NCBI GenBank assembly: GCA_035448825.1
Contig: DAOTJS010000002.1
Location: 174,120-238,119, forward strand
Direction of reading: 5' to 3'
Source of the DNA: JAGNGI01 sp035448825
GTDB taxonomy: Bacteria; Fidelibacterota; UBA2242
DNA length: 64,000 bases
Part shown: positions 1 through 8,292 of the stretch, piece by piece
How the letters are laid out: each line of letters begins with the position of its first letter
How positions within the stretch are numbered: position 1 is the first letter of the stretch
Position numbers and translations under genes: made by a program
Notes under the pieces: model-generated
Databases searched by the model: none
Seen by the model: the letters and a program-made list of their open reading frames with translations, nothing else
What the model was told of the DNA's origin: nothing

Positions 1-451
1 TGTCGCCACCACTGGTATTAAGATTCTGCAGTCCTATGACTTCAGTAATACTAATATCGCCACCCGAAGTTTGAACCGTCGTATTAAAGTTAAAAGGCAC
101 TTTTACGATAAAATCGCTGGAGTAGCGGCGTGAATGTTCTTTGCCGGTGACGGTTACTTTATTGCCTCGTTGCTGAAAACGTGCTTTTTCTTCATTTAGG
201 ATTTGTCGAGCGTTAGCTTCAGAATAGGCATCTATTTTGAATTTCTCAATTACCATGACGTCTTGGCGAGCCTCGCCCTCGATTGTGACATCCCCGCTGA
301 CACGCTCCATAATTAGTTCGCCCTTACTACCAACAGCAAAAATTTTGACGATGTCGCCGACATATTGCCTACCGTCAAATTCCAACTGGTCGGGAGCGGC
401 ACCAATGGAGATCATCATTAACAGGATTAAAAATGATAACTTCGGTTTCAT
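1..451 (-). CDS. DUF4097-type exported beta-repeat protein (C-terminus cut by window edge)
   Basis: This minus-strand reading frame starts at ATG 451 and stays open to the edge of the window, so about 150 N-terminal residues are visible. Residues 1-19 form a signal peptide (MKPKLSFLILLMMISIGAA). The body is beta-rich, and near the end it shows a recurring 'TSGGDISI ... NTSGGD' pattern, which is typical of DUF4097 putative adhesin domains. The start lies 12 bases after the stop of the anti-sigma gene, so it is probably the third gene of the sigma/anti-sigma operon. In such operons the DUF4097 protein is commonly thought to be an envelope component or target; its function is unknown. I am fairly sure of the reading frame and less sure of the family name. 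Confidence 0.7.
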   Translation of the reverse strand, partial: MKPKLSFLILLMMISIGAAPDQLEFDGRQYVGDIVKIFAVGSKGELIMERVSGDVTIEGEARQDVMVIEKFKIDAYSEANARQILNEEKARFQQRGNKVTVTGKEHSRRYSSDFIVKVPFNFNTTVQTSGGDISITEVIGLQNLNTSGGD

Positions 452-463
452 TTGATCGGCTTT

Positions 464-1513
464 CTATCTTTGTTCCTGATTGCTTTTATCATAAAATTTA
501 TCTAAAGCTACTAGGGCTATTTGTCTTATTTCTTCCGATTCGTCGCGAGCCGCGATTATTGCTATCACCGGCACGACATCCTGGCTACCCTGGCGGACTA
601 GATTTTCCAGCGCCAATTTACGAATAGAGGCACTGGAATCACGCAGTGCAACTAGTTTGTATGCTTCCAATGCCTGTGCGGTCATCTGCCGTTTGGTTAA
701 TAATTGAGCGGCTAACAGTCGTACCGATTCATTTTTATCGTGTAACATAACCGCCACAAAAGTAGCATCAACGATAGGGTTGGGTTCGATCTGGTCCAAA
801 AGGCGTATTGCCATAAGACGCTTTTCGGCATTCTGATTATGGCGGGCGGCATACATTAACATATTTTGAATAGTTGGATCGTCTAATCCGCCTTTAATGG
901 CCATATCTTTCTCTACTCTGACATTAACTTCGACTAATCCACTCTGGTTAGGTCTATATTCGGTCAGAAGCAAATCGGCTACCTCGATTCCGCCAGATTT
1001 TAAAAGGTAATTTGTAAATGCTTTTTGAATATTTTCTTTCTCTGGATCGGTGAATTTATAGTTATAATTAACAAAGTTAGCCAGCGTTTCTGGATGTTGA
1101 CGCAAGTCAGCGCTAAACCACATTCTCCCAATAAAAATACCAATTATCAGGACTAAACTGGCGGCAATTAACTGATAGCGCGGACGCGCCAAACTGAGCG
1201 TAATCGTTTCGAACATTTTCTCAAAATACGCTTTTATCTTTGCCCAGATCGGTTTACGCGAGCTACTTGAGATTTTTAACATTACTTGTTTATTCATTTT
1301 TTCCAATAGACGGGCGCTGGGCACTGGTTCTGGAGCACGTGCGATCTGCTTTTCGATATTGCGCAGGTGCTTTAATTCCGCCTGGCAGACTGGACAATCG
1401 TCCAGATGTTGTTCAAAACTAACTCTTTCGAATTCCGGTAGTTCATTATAAAAGTAAAGGATTAAAAGTTCTTTAAAATGTTTATTGTGCTTCATATCTA
1501 AACCCTTTCTCAT
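464..1513 (-). CDS. Membrane anti-sigma factor with zinc-finger and periplasmic HEAT repeats
   Basis: The N-terminus carries an anti-sigma zinc-binding motif (zf-HC2 type) with H36, C40 and C43 in EQHLDDCPVC. One membrane span follows at about residues 113-133, and then roughly 200 residues. The last third of these (about residues 245-345) has helical HEAT-like repeats such as NESVRLLAAQLL, SASIRKLALENL and SEEIRQIALVAL. The topology implies a cytoplasmic sigma-binding head and a periplasmic HEAT domain that could sense envelope state. ATG 1513 overlaps the sigma stop codon by four bases (ATGA), which suggests translational coupling. An ATG at 1495 has a better Shine-Dalgarno (AAAGGG) and may be the true start. 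It is expected to bind and inhibit the adjacent ECF sigma factor. Confidence 0.85.
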   Translation of the reverse strand: MRKGLDMKHNKHFKELLILYFYNELPEFERVSFEQHLDDCPVCQAELKHLRNIEKQIARAPEPVPSARLLEKMNKQVMLKISSSSRKPIWAKIKAYFEKMFETITLSLARPRYQLIAASLVLIIGIFIGRMWFSADLRQHPETLANFVNYNYKFTDPEKENIQKAFTNYLLKSGGIEVADLLLTEYRPNQSGLVEVNVRVEKDMAIKGGLDDPTIQNMLMYAARHNQNAEKRLMAIRLLDQIEPNPIVDATFVAVMLHDKNESVRLLAAQLLTKRQMTAQALEAYKLVALRDSSASIRKLALENLVRQGSQDVVPVIAIIAARDESEEIRQIALVALDKFYDKSNQEQR

Positions 1514-2064
1514 GATTCAGCTAAAAGCGTTTGTAATTTGCGAGTCGCGCGGAATAAATAGCGCTTGACGGTTCCCTCAGTGCATTCGAGCAAAATCGCA
1601 ATGTCCCTGATTTTTTTCCCTTCAAAATGTTTAAGAATGAAGACCACTCTTTGTTTTGCAGATAGTTGCTGGAGAGCGGCGTCTATTTGTTCCTGTATTG
1701 AATGATTGTAAGTTACCCGATCAGCTTCGTCCTCAGCGTCAGCCGGGATAGTCTCCCACAGATAGTCGTCTTCGCCGGGATCGGCTATGGTCATACGTTT
1801 GTGTCTATTATAAAGATTGAAGGCCTGGTTGGCCAGTATACGATAAATCCAAGTAAAAAATTCACTCTCGAACCGAAATTTTCCCAGATTCTGATAGACT
1901 TTAATAAAGGTCTCCTGATACAGGTCTTCGGCATCCTGATGGTTGCGAGTAAAGCGCAAAGCCGTACTCATCACTCGCTCTCCGTATTGTTCCATTAACC
2001 GCGCGAATGCCATTTTATCGCCGCCTTGTATTCTCCGGATTATCTCGACTTCTTCGTTTTCCAT
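1510..2064 (-). CDS. ECF (RpoE-like) RNA polymerase sigma factor
   Basis: This 184-residue protein has the ECF layout: sigma region 2 at about residues 20-90 (QDAEDLYQETFIKVYQNL, then FFTWIYRILANQAFNLYNR), a short linker, and region 4 at about 130-180 (LSAKQRVVFILKHFEGKK, then TEGTVKRYLFRATRKL, a helix-turn-helix). It directs RNA polymerase to a regulon controlled by the anti-sigma factor encoded immediately downstream. A TTGACA hexamer lies at 2105-2110, but the matching -10 is poor, so the operon may be read from further upstream, including through the subtilase gene 50 bases away. A GGCAGG element precedes the ATG. Confidence 0.93.
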   Translation of the reverse strand: MENEEVEIIRRIQGGDKMAFARLMEQYGERVMSTALRFTRNHQDAEDLYQETFIKVYQNLGKFRFESEFFTWIYRILANQAFNLYNRHKRMTIADPGEDDYLWETIPADAEDEADRVTYNHSIQEQIDAALQQLSAKQRVVFILKHFEGKKIRDIAILLECTEGTVKRYLFRATRKLQTLLAES

Positions 2065-2115
2065 ACATCTACCTGCCTTAGATTTACCTCGGCGATAAAG
2101 GTTGTCAAATTTAGG

Positions 2116-3879
2116 TTAGTACATAATGACGAACTTGTTCTTCTTGTAATATTCCGGGCTTTGTAGGCATACAAAGTAAATTCCAGAACTGACGCGGTTG
2201 CCGGATTGATTACGCAGGTTCCAATTGATTACTTCTTTTTGGCCGCCAAACTTGCCAGTCAGTTTTTTTTCAAAAACGACTTGTCCACTTAGATTGAAAA
2301 CTTGCAGAAGTACCGAAGACGTAGCAGGCGTGGCTTTATGCCAGATAAAATAAAAATTGATGTTGCTATTAGTTGGGTTAGGATAAGCCCAAATCTCATC
2401 AAAGGATAACTCGGTTCTCGGGAAGCTCTTCGGTTGATAACTGACGATACTTTGATAAACGTCCGGAATGCCCCAACCGTATTTTTGATCTGGGTTTTGA
2501 GCACGATCGGCGTAACGCTTCAATTCCGTGATAATTTCCGCTGGACTTAGCGTCGGCTGACTCTCCAGCAATAATGCCGCGGCGCCGGCAATCAGCGGCG
2601 TCGCCAAAGAAGTCCCGCTTCCCGTCCGATATACTCCTTGCGAATTACCGGCGCAATAAGTAGCAACGCCCATAGCGCACAAATCCGGCTTAATTCGGCC
2701 GTCGTAGGTCGGACCATGCGAACTGAAAGACGCTATTTTCCCTTGCGCATCTACCGCACCGACGGTCAATGCTCCAAAAGCATCGCCGGGCGTGAGTAGT
2801 CCACCATCGGCAAAATTTTGGGCGTCGTTACCGGCACAACAGACAAATAGTATCCCGCGCTCAAATGCCCAGTTGACGGCCTTGGTGGTAATGGCGGTTT
2901 TTCCGTCAAGACACTCATAAGGATACTCGTAACCATCGGCAAAACCGTCGCGATAACCGAGAGACACCGACACAATATCCGCGCCCCAATAATCACACCA
3001 CTCCACCGCCGCAAGGAAATCATCTTCCTCACGATGAATTTCGGTATCTATTCTCTCTGTCTTGGCCAGTAAAAATTCAGCACCATAAGCCGCCCCAAGA
3101 TAAACAGGTGGATTATACCCACCAACCAAACTCCAGACGGCTGTTCCGTGCTCACTTTGCAGACCGTTTCTTGTAGTATCGCTGGTTTCTTCATCACTGA
3201 CATTGCCATCATCGTTGATAAAATCATATTCGGCTATCAAGCGACCCGACGATATAATTTCTCGAAAAACTTCGTGGTCCTTAAAAAATCCAGTGTCTAT
3301 AAAACCGATTCGCACACCTTTTCCGGTGAACCCCAGAGCTTGTGCCGCTGGAATATTCAGTTGGACAAGCTGCGTTTCGTAGGCGGCATTTATGGCTTTT
3401 GCTGATTTAGTTAGCGAACTATCGGAAGTTTTCAGCAGGTCCGGCATCGTAGCGACGTAGCTTGCGACCGATTCAATCCTAGACACAATCGGTAGAGATG
3501 TGAGAGCTTGAAAATTATTCTGGTCAATTTCAGCGCTGAACGCCCGTAAAATGCGGGAATAATAGCGCAGGCGAGTGACATTCGAGCTAATTATCGTCTG
3601 TAATTCTTCGCCGGGAACAAGATCAGAGGCGGTCTTCTTGGCTAATGCTCCCGTTTTGGTAAGGCGATGTTGGGTTTTATCCGGGTATTCGAGTAGCGTA
3701 AAATATTCATTATAGTCGGCATCGTCCGATAAATAAATCCAGGCCCGGATAGTTTTTTGTTTGGCGAAATCGTTTATCGTAACCGGACGGCCCGCTTGTA
3801 CAATGCCTGGAATAATTAAGAGAAAAAGCCCGAATAACTGAGAGTAAATAAATTTTAATCTCCGACTATGCCTGATCAT
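2116..3879 (-). CDS. Secreted subtilisin-family (S8) protease with C-terminal sorting domain
   Basis: A signal peptide of about 29 residues precedes a propeptide-like region and an S8 domain. The triad is visible: Asp in GVRIGFIDTGFF, His in EHGTAVWSL, and Ser in GTSLATPLIAGAAALLL, with the oxyanion Asn in CCAGND. The last ~85 residues begin with YPNP and end in a lysine-rich strand (KKNKFVIMY), which resembles Por/FlgD-like C-terminal sorting domains of T9SS cargo. I chose ATG 3879 because it gives a compact signal peptide; a TTG at 3906 would add nine residues. The gene lies just upstream of the ECF sigma gene on the same strand. Substrate is unknown. Confidence 0.9.
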   Translation of the reverse strand: MIRHSRRLKFIYSQLFGLFLLIIPGIVQAGRPVTINDFAKQKTIRAWIYLSDDADYNEYFTLLEYPDKTQHRLTKTGALAKKTASDLVPGEELQTIISSNVTRLRYYSRILRAFSAEIDQNNFQALTSLPIVSRIESVASYVATMPDLLKTSDSSLTKSAKAINAAYETQLVQLNIPAAQALGFTGKGVRIGFIDTGFFKDHEVFREIISSGRLIAEYDFINDDGNVSDEETSDTTRNGLQSEHGTAVWSLVGGYNPPVYLGAAYGAEFLLAKTERIDTEIHREEDDFLAAVEWCDYWGADIVSVSLGYRDGFADGYEYPYECLDGKTAITTKAVNWAFERGILFVCCAGNDAQNFADGGLLTPGDAFGALTVGAVDAQGKIASFSSHGPTYDGRIKPDLCAMGVATYCAGNSQGVYRTGSGTSLATPLIAGAAALLLESQPTLSPAEIITELKRYADRAQNPDQKYGWGIPDVYQSIVSYQPKSFPRTELSFDEIWAYPNPTNSNINFYFIWHKATPATSSVLLQVFNLSGQVVFEKKLTGKFGGQKEVINWNLRNQSGNRVSSGIYFVCLQSPEYYKKNKFVIMY

Positions 3880-3958
3880 TCCGGCTAGAAATCTATAACA
3901 ATACAATGAGATAAAAAATCGCGGTCGTTGTGAAAGGTCAGGTGAATACTAAAACCAA

Positions 3959-4552
3959 TCACCATTTAAGGTAGGCGAGTAATTTCAACAATTTATCACC
4001 AGCAATATCAGTAAACAGAATTAATCCGGCGCATTGACGTCCGGCATGCTTGGCAGTAATCGCTCCCGCGAAAACATCTTGCGAATGTGCGGCGATTTCG
4101 TTCTGCGTTATTATTTTCTCTTCTAGAGTTGTTAATTTAGTCATTGAAGCAGGTACGAGCAGAATACCTTTCTGTAAAGCAAGGCCGACTTGTTTGCCGG
4201 CGTTAAGCACATCCCGGACTAATTGCGCATTATATAAATTCGTCATATCCGGAAAACGCGTCCCGAATTCTTCGTCGTTGGGACCAACCAGGGGATTTTG
4301 CCCGGAAACATTAATCTGGTCGGTAATTGCTATTCCACCCAGCTTTTCGGTCTTTTGGGTTGGCAATCCTCGGCCTATCAACAAAAACCGCTCCGCTCCA
4401 TTTTTAATTGCCGCACGGACAGCATCACGCCAAGCTTTAACACCGGCGTCATCATCGAGAGGAACTATTTTAAAGCTTAATTTATTCTCCGGTATTTTCG
4501 GGCAAACAGCTTTATTTATCACAATTGCGTTATGAATTTTATTTGGTGACAT
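3959..4552 (-). CDS. Reduced, probably inactive purine nucleoside phosphorylase-like protein
   Basis: This 197-residue protein matches the middle and end of PNP (PNP/MTAP family): ITDQIN at 76-81, SGQNPLVGPND at 83-93 and RFPDM at 99-103. It is far shorter than the usual ~270 residues and lacks the N-terminal phosphate-binding glycine loop. The GPSFET signature is replaced by VPASMTKL, and the purine-binding Asn of the 'ITN' motif appears as Asp182 (LFTDIAG). The His of the DHIN motif is Gln. It starts six bases after the divIVA stop codon and probably ends the gyr-yggS-divIVA transcript. Family membership is well supported; catalytic activity is doubtful. Confidence 0.7.
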   Translation of the reverse strand: MSPNKIHNAIVINKAVCPKIPENKLSFKIVPLDDDAGVKAWRDAVRAAIKNGAERFLLIGRGLPTQKTEKLGGIAITDQINVSGQNPLVGPNDEEFGTRFPDMTNLYNAQLVRDVLNAGKQVGLALQKGILLVPASMTKLTTLEEKIITQNEIAAHSQDVFAGAITAKHAGRQCAGLILFTDIAGDKLLKLLAYLKW

Positions 4553-4558
4553 AATTTT

Positions 4559-5005
4559 TCAGGATTTCTCTTTTGATAACTCATTACCGTCATTGTCTTC
4601 TTCCGCCCAATTCGGTGCTTCTTCTAGCAAGGCAAGCAGTGCCGCCTGATTTTTCAGCACATTCTGCAGGCGCTGGACTAATTTTTCCCGCTCGAGATTT
4701 AACTTATCAATCGCATTCTGGATCTGCTTCTTTTTATTTTCCGCCTTGGTAACAACTTCTGAGGCGATTGACTCGGCATTCATAATTATATCAGCCGCTC
4801 GATCCTGAGCCTCTTTCAAAATTTTGTCGCGGCCTTTGCGGGTCTGGTCGAACTCATTTACTATAGCTTCCAACTTCTCCAGCTTTTCTTCCATCTGGGC
4901 AAATTCGTCCGCCAGCATTTCGGTAAAATACTTAACCTCCACCGGGTCATAGCCGCGTAGCACTTTACGGAATTGGCGATCACGGATTTCATTGGTTTTA
5001 ATCAT
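4559..5005 (-). CDS. divIVA: DivIVA-domain coiled-coil protein
   Basis: The first ~35 residues match the DivIVA N-terminal lipid-binding domain (TNEIRDRQFRKVLRGYDPVE, then VKYFTEMLADEF). A long coiled coil runs from about residue 25 to 125, followed by a short acidic tail. DivIVA proteins bind curved membrane and recruit division or cell-wall factors. At 148 residues it is short but within the range seen in Gram-negative members. Its ATG overlaps the yggS stop by four bases, and the yggS-divIVA pairing echoes the division clusters of Gram-positive bacteria. Confidence 0.85.
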   Translation of the reverse strand: MIKTNEIRDRQFRKVLRGYDPVEVKYFTEMLADEFAQMEEKLEKLEAIVNEFDQTRKGRDKILKEAQDRAADIIMNAESIASEVVTKAENKKKQIQNAIDKLNLEREKLVQRLQNVLKNQAALLALLEEAPNWAEEDNDGNELSKEKS

Positions 5006-5718
5006 ATTGTCTTCCGCTCCCCGAAAATAGCCCGGCCGAGGCGAATCATATTCGAGCCTTCCTCAATGGCGATCTCATAATCGTCGGTCATCCCCATTGA
5101 AAGGAGATTGAATTGACCGGAATTAATCTGACTTTCTGCAATTTTATCAAAACTGACTTTCAACTCGGCAAATGTTCGCCGGATCAATCCCCGGTCAATT
5201 GTCAATGGACCGACCGTCATTAATCCGCGTAAAATGAGTTCCGGCATTTCCCTAATTTGTTCCGCCACAGAATACATTTCTTCAGGTGATAAACCGAATT
5301 TGGTGGTTTCGCCGGAAACATTTACCTCGAGTAAAATCTCGACCTGACGTTTGAGTTCATGGCCAATTCCGGCAATTTTACTACCTATATCAATTGAGTC
5401 AACCGACTGAATCATAGCAAAATTTTCAACGGCTTTCCGAACTTTGTTGCTCTGAAGGTGACCAATCATATGCCAGCTAATTTCCGGGCAATCTTTCAAT
5501 GCCATTATCTTCGGGATAGCCTCTTGAACGCGATTCTCGCCGAAAATCCGCAATCCGTCATTATAAGCTTGACGAATTAACCGCTCGGGAACCATTTTGG
5601 TTACAGCGACAATCTGGATGTCTTCGGCACGGCGTCCTGCCTTCTGAGCTGCAAGAGCTATCCGCTCTTTAATTACCAAAAGGTTGTTCTGGATAGTCTG
5701 CGACTTCAAGAAGTTCAA
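5002..5718 (-). CDS. YggS/PLPBP family pyridoxal 5'-phosphate homeostasis protein
   Basis: The family's PLP-binding lysine is K41 in QIVAVTK, and further conserved blocks are visible: LRIFGENRVQEA, WHMIGHLQSNKVRKA, and SMGMTDDYEIAIEEGSNMIR. At 238 residues it has normal length for a single-domain alanine-racemase-fold protein that buffers PLP and affects amino-acid homeostasis. The start is uncertain: TTG 5718 has no clear Shine-Dalgarno and lies 15 bases after the gyrA stop, so translation is probably coupled. The 3' end overlaps divIVA. Confidence 0.93.
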   Translation of the reverse strand: MNFLKSQTIQNNLLVIKERIALAAQKAGRRAEDIQIVAVTKMVPERLIRQAYNDGLRIFGENRVQEAIPKIMALKDCPEISWHMIGHLQSNKVRKAVENFAMIQSVDSIDIGSKIAGIGHELKRQVEILLEVNVSGETTKFGLSPEEMYSVAEQIREMPELILRGLMTVGPLTIDRGLIRRTFAELKVSFDKIAESQINSGQFNLLSMGMTDDYEIAIEEGSNMIRLGRAIFGERKTI

Positions 5719-5733
5719 TCCATTCGGGGTTGG

Positions 5734-8289
5734 TTACTCAAAATCATCAGATTTGTCGTTACCATCTGTCTCGTCTGTATCGAGCAAGGATAATTCATCA
5801 GATTCTTCCGAATCGCCGTTACCATTGCCGTTGTTTCTATCTTCCGATTCCACCACCCGTGTTACCGCCGAAATAGTATCGCCTTCATCTAAACGGATCA
5901 ACCGAACGCCCTGAGTATTGCGGCTGATGGTCCTGATAGTAGAAACCGGCAGGCGAATTAACACGCCTTTGGCGGTTATTATCATCAAATCGTCAGTATC
6001 AACTACCTCGCGCAGGGCCACCATGCGACCGTTGCGAATGGAGGTCTTTAGGGTAATTACTCCCTTGCCACCTCGTCTGATAACCGGATATTCCTTGATG
6101 TCGCTCCGCTTGCCGTAACCATTTTCGGCTACCGCTAAAATAGTGCCGCTTTCATTGCGTACAATTACAACGCCGACAACTCTATCATCTTTGCCGCTCA
6201 AGCGAACGCCTCGAACCCCCGCCGCTGTACGCCCCATAGGTCGCACATCACTTTCATGAAAGCGAATTGACTTGCCATAAGCGGTTCCCAAAATAATATC
6301 CTGGTTGCCGTTTGTAATCTGGACATCGAGAAGATCATCATTTTCATTGACGTTGATTGCGCGAATGCCGGGTTTGCGCGGATTGCTGAATTCGGACAAA
6401 ACCGTTTTTTTAACAATGCCGTTGCGGGTGACCATAAGAACAAAGTGTTGATCATCGAACTCTTTCACACCTAGTACTGCCCTAACTTCCTCGCCCGGCT
6501 GAGTATTGATTAAATTGACAATGGCGCGACCGCGACTGCCTTTTCCAGCCCGCGGGATTTCGTGAACTTTCAGCCAGTAACAACGCCCATTATTGGTAAA
6601 AACCAAAAGATAATCATGGGTATTGGCAATGAAGAGATTGCGCACGAAATCGTCGTCCTTAGCCTGCGCTCCCAGACTACCGCGTCCACCCCGATTCTGG
6701 CGCCGCGAAGCATCAACCGGGAAGCGCTTGATAAACCCATTGTGAGTAATGGTAATGACCATATCCTCTTCGGCGATCATGTCCTCAACCGAAAACTCGC
6801 CTTCATCCGTTATTATTTGTGTGCGACGTGCATCGCCGTATTTTTCTTTAATTTCTGCCAGCTCATTTTTAATTATCAACATCTGTTCGCTGACATTATT
6901 TAGAATGAACTTCAGTCTCTCAATGAGTTTGAGTGTTTCCTTGTATTCCTCGATGACTTTATTGACTTCCAGACCGGTGAGCTTTTGTAAACGCATATCG
7001 AGAATTGCCTGAGACTGACGTTCTGAAAATTTAAAGCGAACCATCAAATTATTCTTAGCATCCTCAGGAGATTTTGAGGCTTTTATGATAGCGATTACCT
7101 CGTCAATATTATCGAGCGCTATTTTCAAGCCTTCGAGAATATGAGCTTTTTCCTCAGCTTGCTTGAGGTCGAATATCGTCCGCTTTATGATAATCTCATG
7201 CCTGAAATCTATAAAGTGCTGCAGAATCTCACGCAGAGACAATTGCCGCGGGACACCGTTGACCAACGCCAGCATATTGATTCCGAAGCTTTCTTGCAAT
7301 TGAGTGTGGTTGTAAAGCTGGTTGAGGATTACTTCGGCGTAAGCGTCCCGGCGTAATTCGATCACGATCCGGATGCCATCCTTATCGGATTCGTCCCGAA
7401 TATCGGTTATTCCGTCTATAACCTTTTCTCTGACCAGATCGGCGATCTTTTCTATCAAGTTAGATTTATTAACCTGATAAGGAATCTCTGTAATGATGAT
7501 GCTTTCTTTACCGGTCTTGCTATTTTCGACAAAGGCTTGAGCGCGCATTTTAATGACGCCCTTACCAGTCTCATAAGCGCGCTTAATTTCACTTTTACCA
7601 AGGATAAAAGCTCCGGTTGGAAAATCTGGTCCGGGGATAAATTGCATTAGTTCATCAACCGTTGCTTCCGGATGATCAATAATATATATCGCGGCGTCGC
7701 AGGCTTCCGCTAAATTGTGCGGCGGAATATTGGTCGCCATACCAACCGCAATACCACTCGAACCATTGACCAGAATCACCGGAACAGCTGTTGGTAGAAC
7801 GCTTGGCTCTTCGAGAGACTCATCAAAATTAGGCACGAATTTGACTGTTTCTTTTTCAATGTCGCGGAGTAATTCGGACGCAATGCGACTCATCCGGGCT
7901 TCGGTATAACGCATAGCCGCCGCACTATCTCCGTCCAGCGAACCAAAGTTCCCCTGACCATCTACCAGAGGATAACGCATCGAGAAGGGTTGCGCCATCC
8001 TAACTAGGGTGTCGTAAACCGCCATATCGCCGTGCGGGTGGTATTTACCAAGCACTTCTCCGACAATACGAGCGCATTTTTTAGTGGGACGGTTATAAGT
8101 TAGGCCTAAATCTGCCATTCCATACAAAATTCGGCGGTGCACCGGCTTCAGCCCATCCCGTACGTCCGGCAGAGCCCGCGCTACGATTACCGACATCGAG
8201 TAATCGAGATACGAACTGCGCATCTCTTCGTCAATATTGACCGGTACGATTTTATCTCTTTGAAATTCAATATTTACTTGTGCTGACAT
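5734..8289 (-). CDS. gyrA: DNA gyrase subunit A
   Basis: At 851 residues this is full-length GyrA. The active-site tyrosine is Tyr128 (AAAMRYTEARMS). The GyrA box of the C-terminal wrapping domain is visible as QNRGGRG, which supports gyrase rather than topoisomerase IV. The quinolone-pocket segment reads HPHGDMAVYDTLVRMAQ: Met89 sits where E. coli has Ser83, and Asp93 matches Asp87. The protein ends in a long Asp/Glu/Asn-rich tail (about residues 815-851), which in other GyrAs tunes DNA wrapping. It lies three bases after gyrB, a standard gyrBA operon. Confidence 0.98.
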   Translation of the reverse strand: MSAQVNIEFQRDKIVPVNIDEEMRSSYLDYSMSVIVARALPDVRDGLKPVHRRILYGMADLGLTYNRPTKKCARIVGEVLGKYHPHGDMAVYDTLVRMAQPFSMRYPLVDGQGNFGSLDGDSAAAMRYTEARMSRIASELLRDIEKETVKFVPNFDESLEEPSVLPTAVPVILVNGSSGIAVGMATNIPPHNLAEACDAAIYIIDHPEATVDELMQFIPGPDFPTGAFILGKSEIKRAYETGKGVIKMRAQAFVENSKTGKESIIITEIPYQVNKSNLIEKIADLVREKVIDGITDIRDESDKDGIRIVIELRRDAYAEVILNQLYNHTQLQESFGINMLALVNGVPRQLSLREILQHFIDFRHEIIIKRTIFDLKQAEEKAHILEGLKIALDNIDEVIAIIKASKSPEDAKNNLMVRFKFSERQSQAILDMRLQKLTGLEVNKVIEEYKETLKLIERLKFILNNVSEQMLIIKNELAEIKEKYGDARRTQIITDEGEFSVEDMIAEEDMVITITHNGFIKRFPVDASRRQNRGGRGSLGAQAKDDDFVRNLFIANTHDYLLVFTNNGRCYWLKVHEIPRAGKGSRGRAIVNLINTQPGEEVRAVLGVKEFDDQHFVLMVTRNGIVKKTVLSEFSNPRKPGIRAINVNENDDLLDVQITNGNQDIILGTAYGKSIRFHESDVRPMGRTAAGVRGVRLSGKDDRVVGVVIVRNESGTILAVAENGYGKRSDIKEYPVIRRGGKGVITLKTSIRNGRMVALREVVDTDDLMIITAKGVLIRLPVSTIRTISRNTQGVRLIRLDEGDTISAVTRVVESEDRNNGNGNGDSEESDELSLLDTDETDGNDKSDDFE

Positions 8290-8292
8290 TCT

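Noticed and set aside
237..455. Plus-strand open frame of 72 codons at the left edge
   Set aside because: It lies antisense to a well-formed exported DUF4097-type gene that has a signal peptide and runs off the window edge; the plus-strand frame has no family features.
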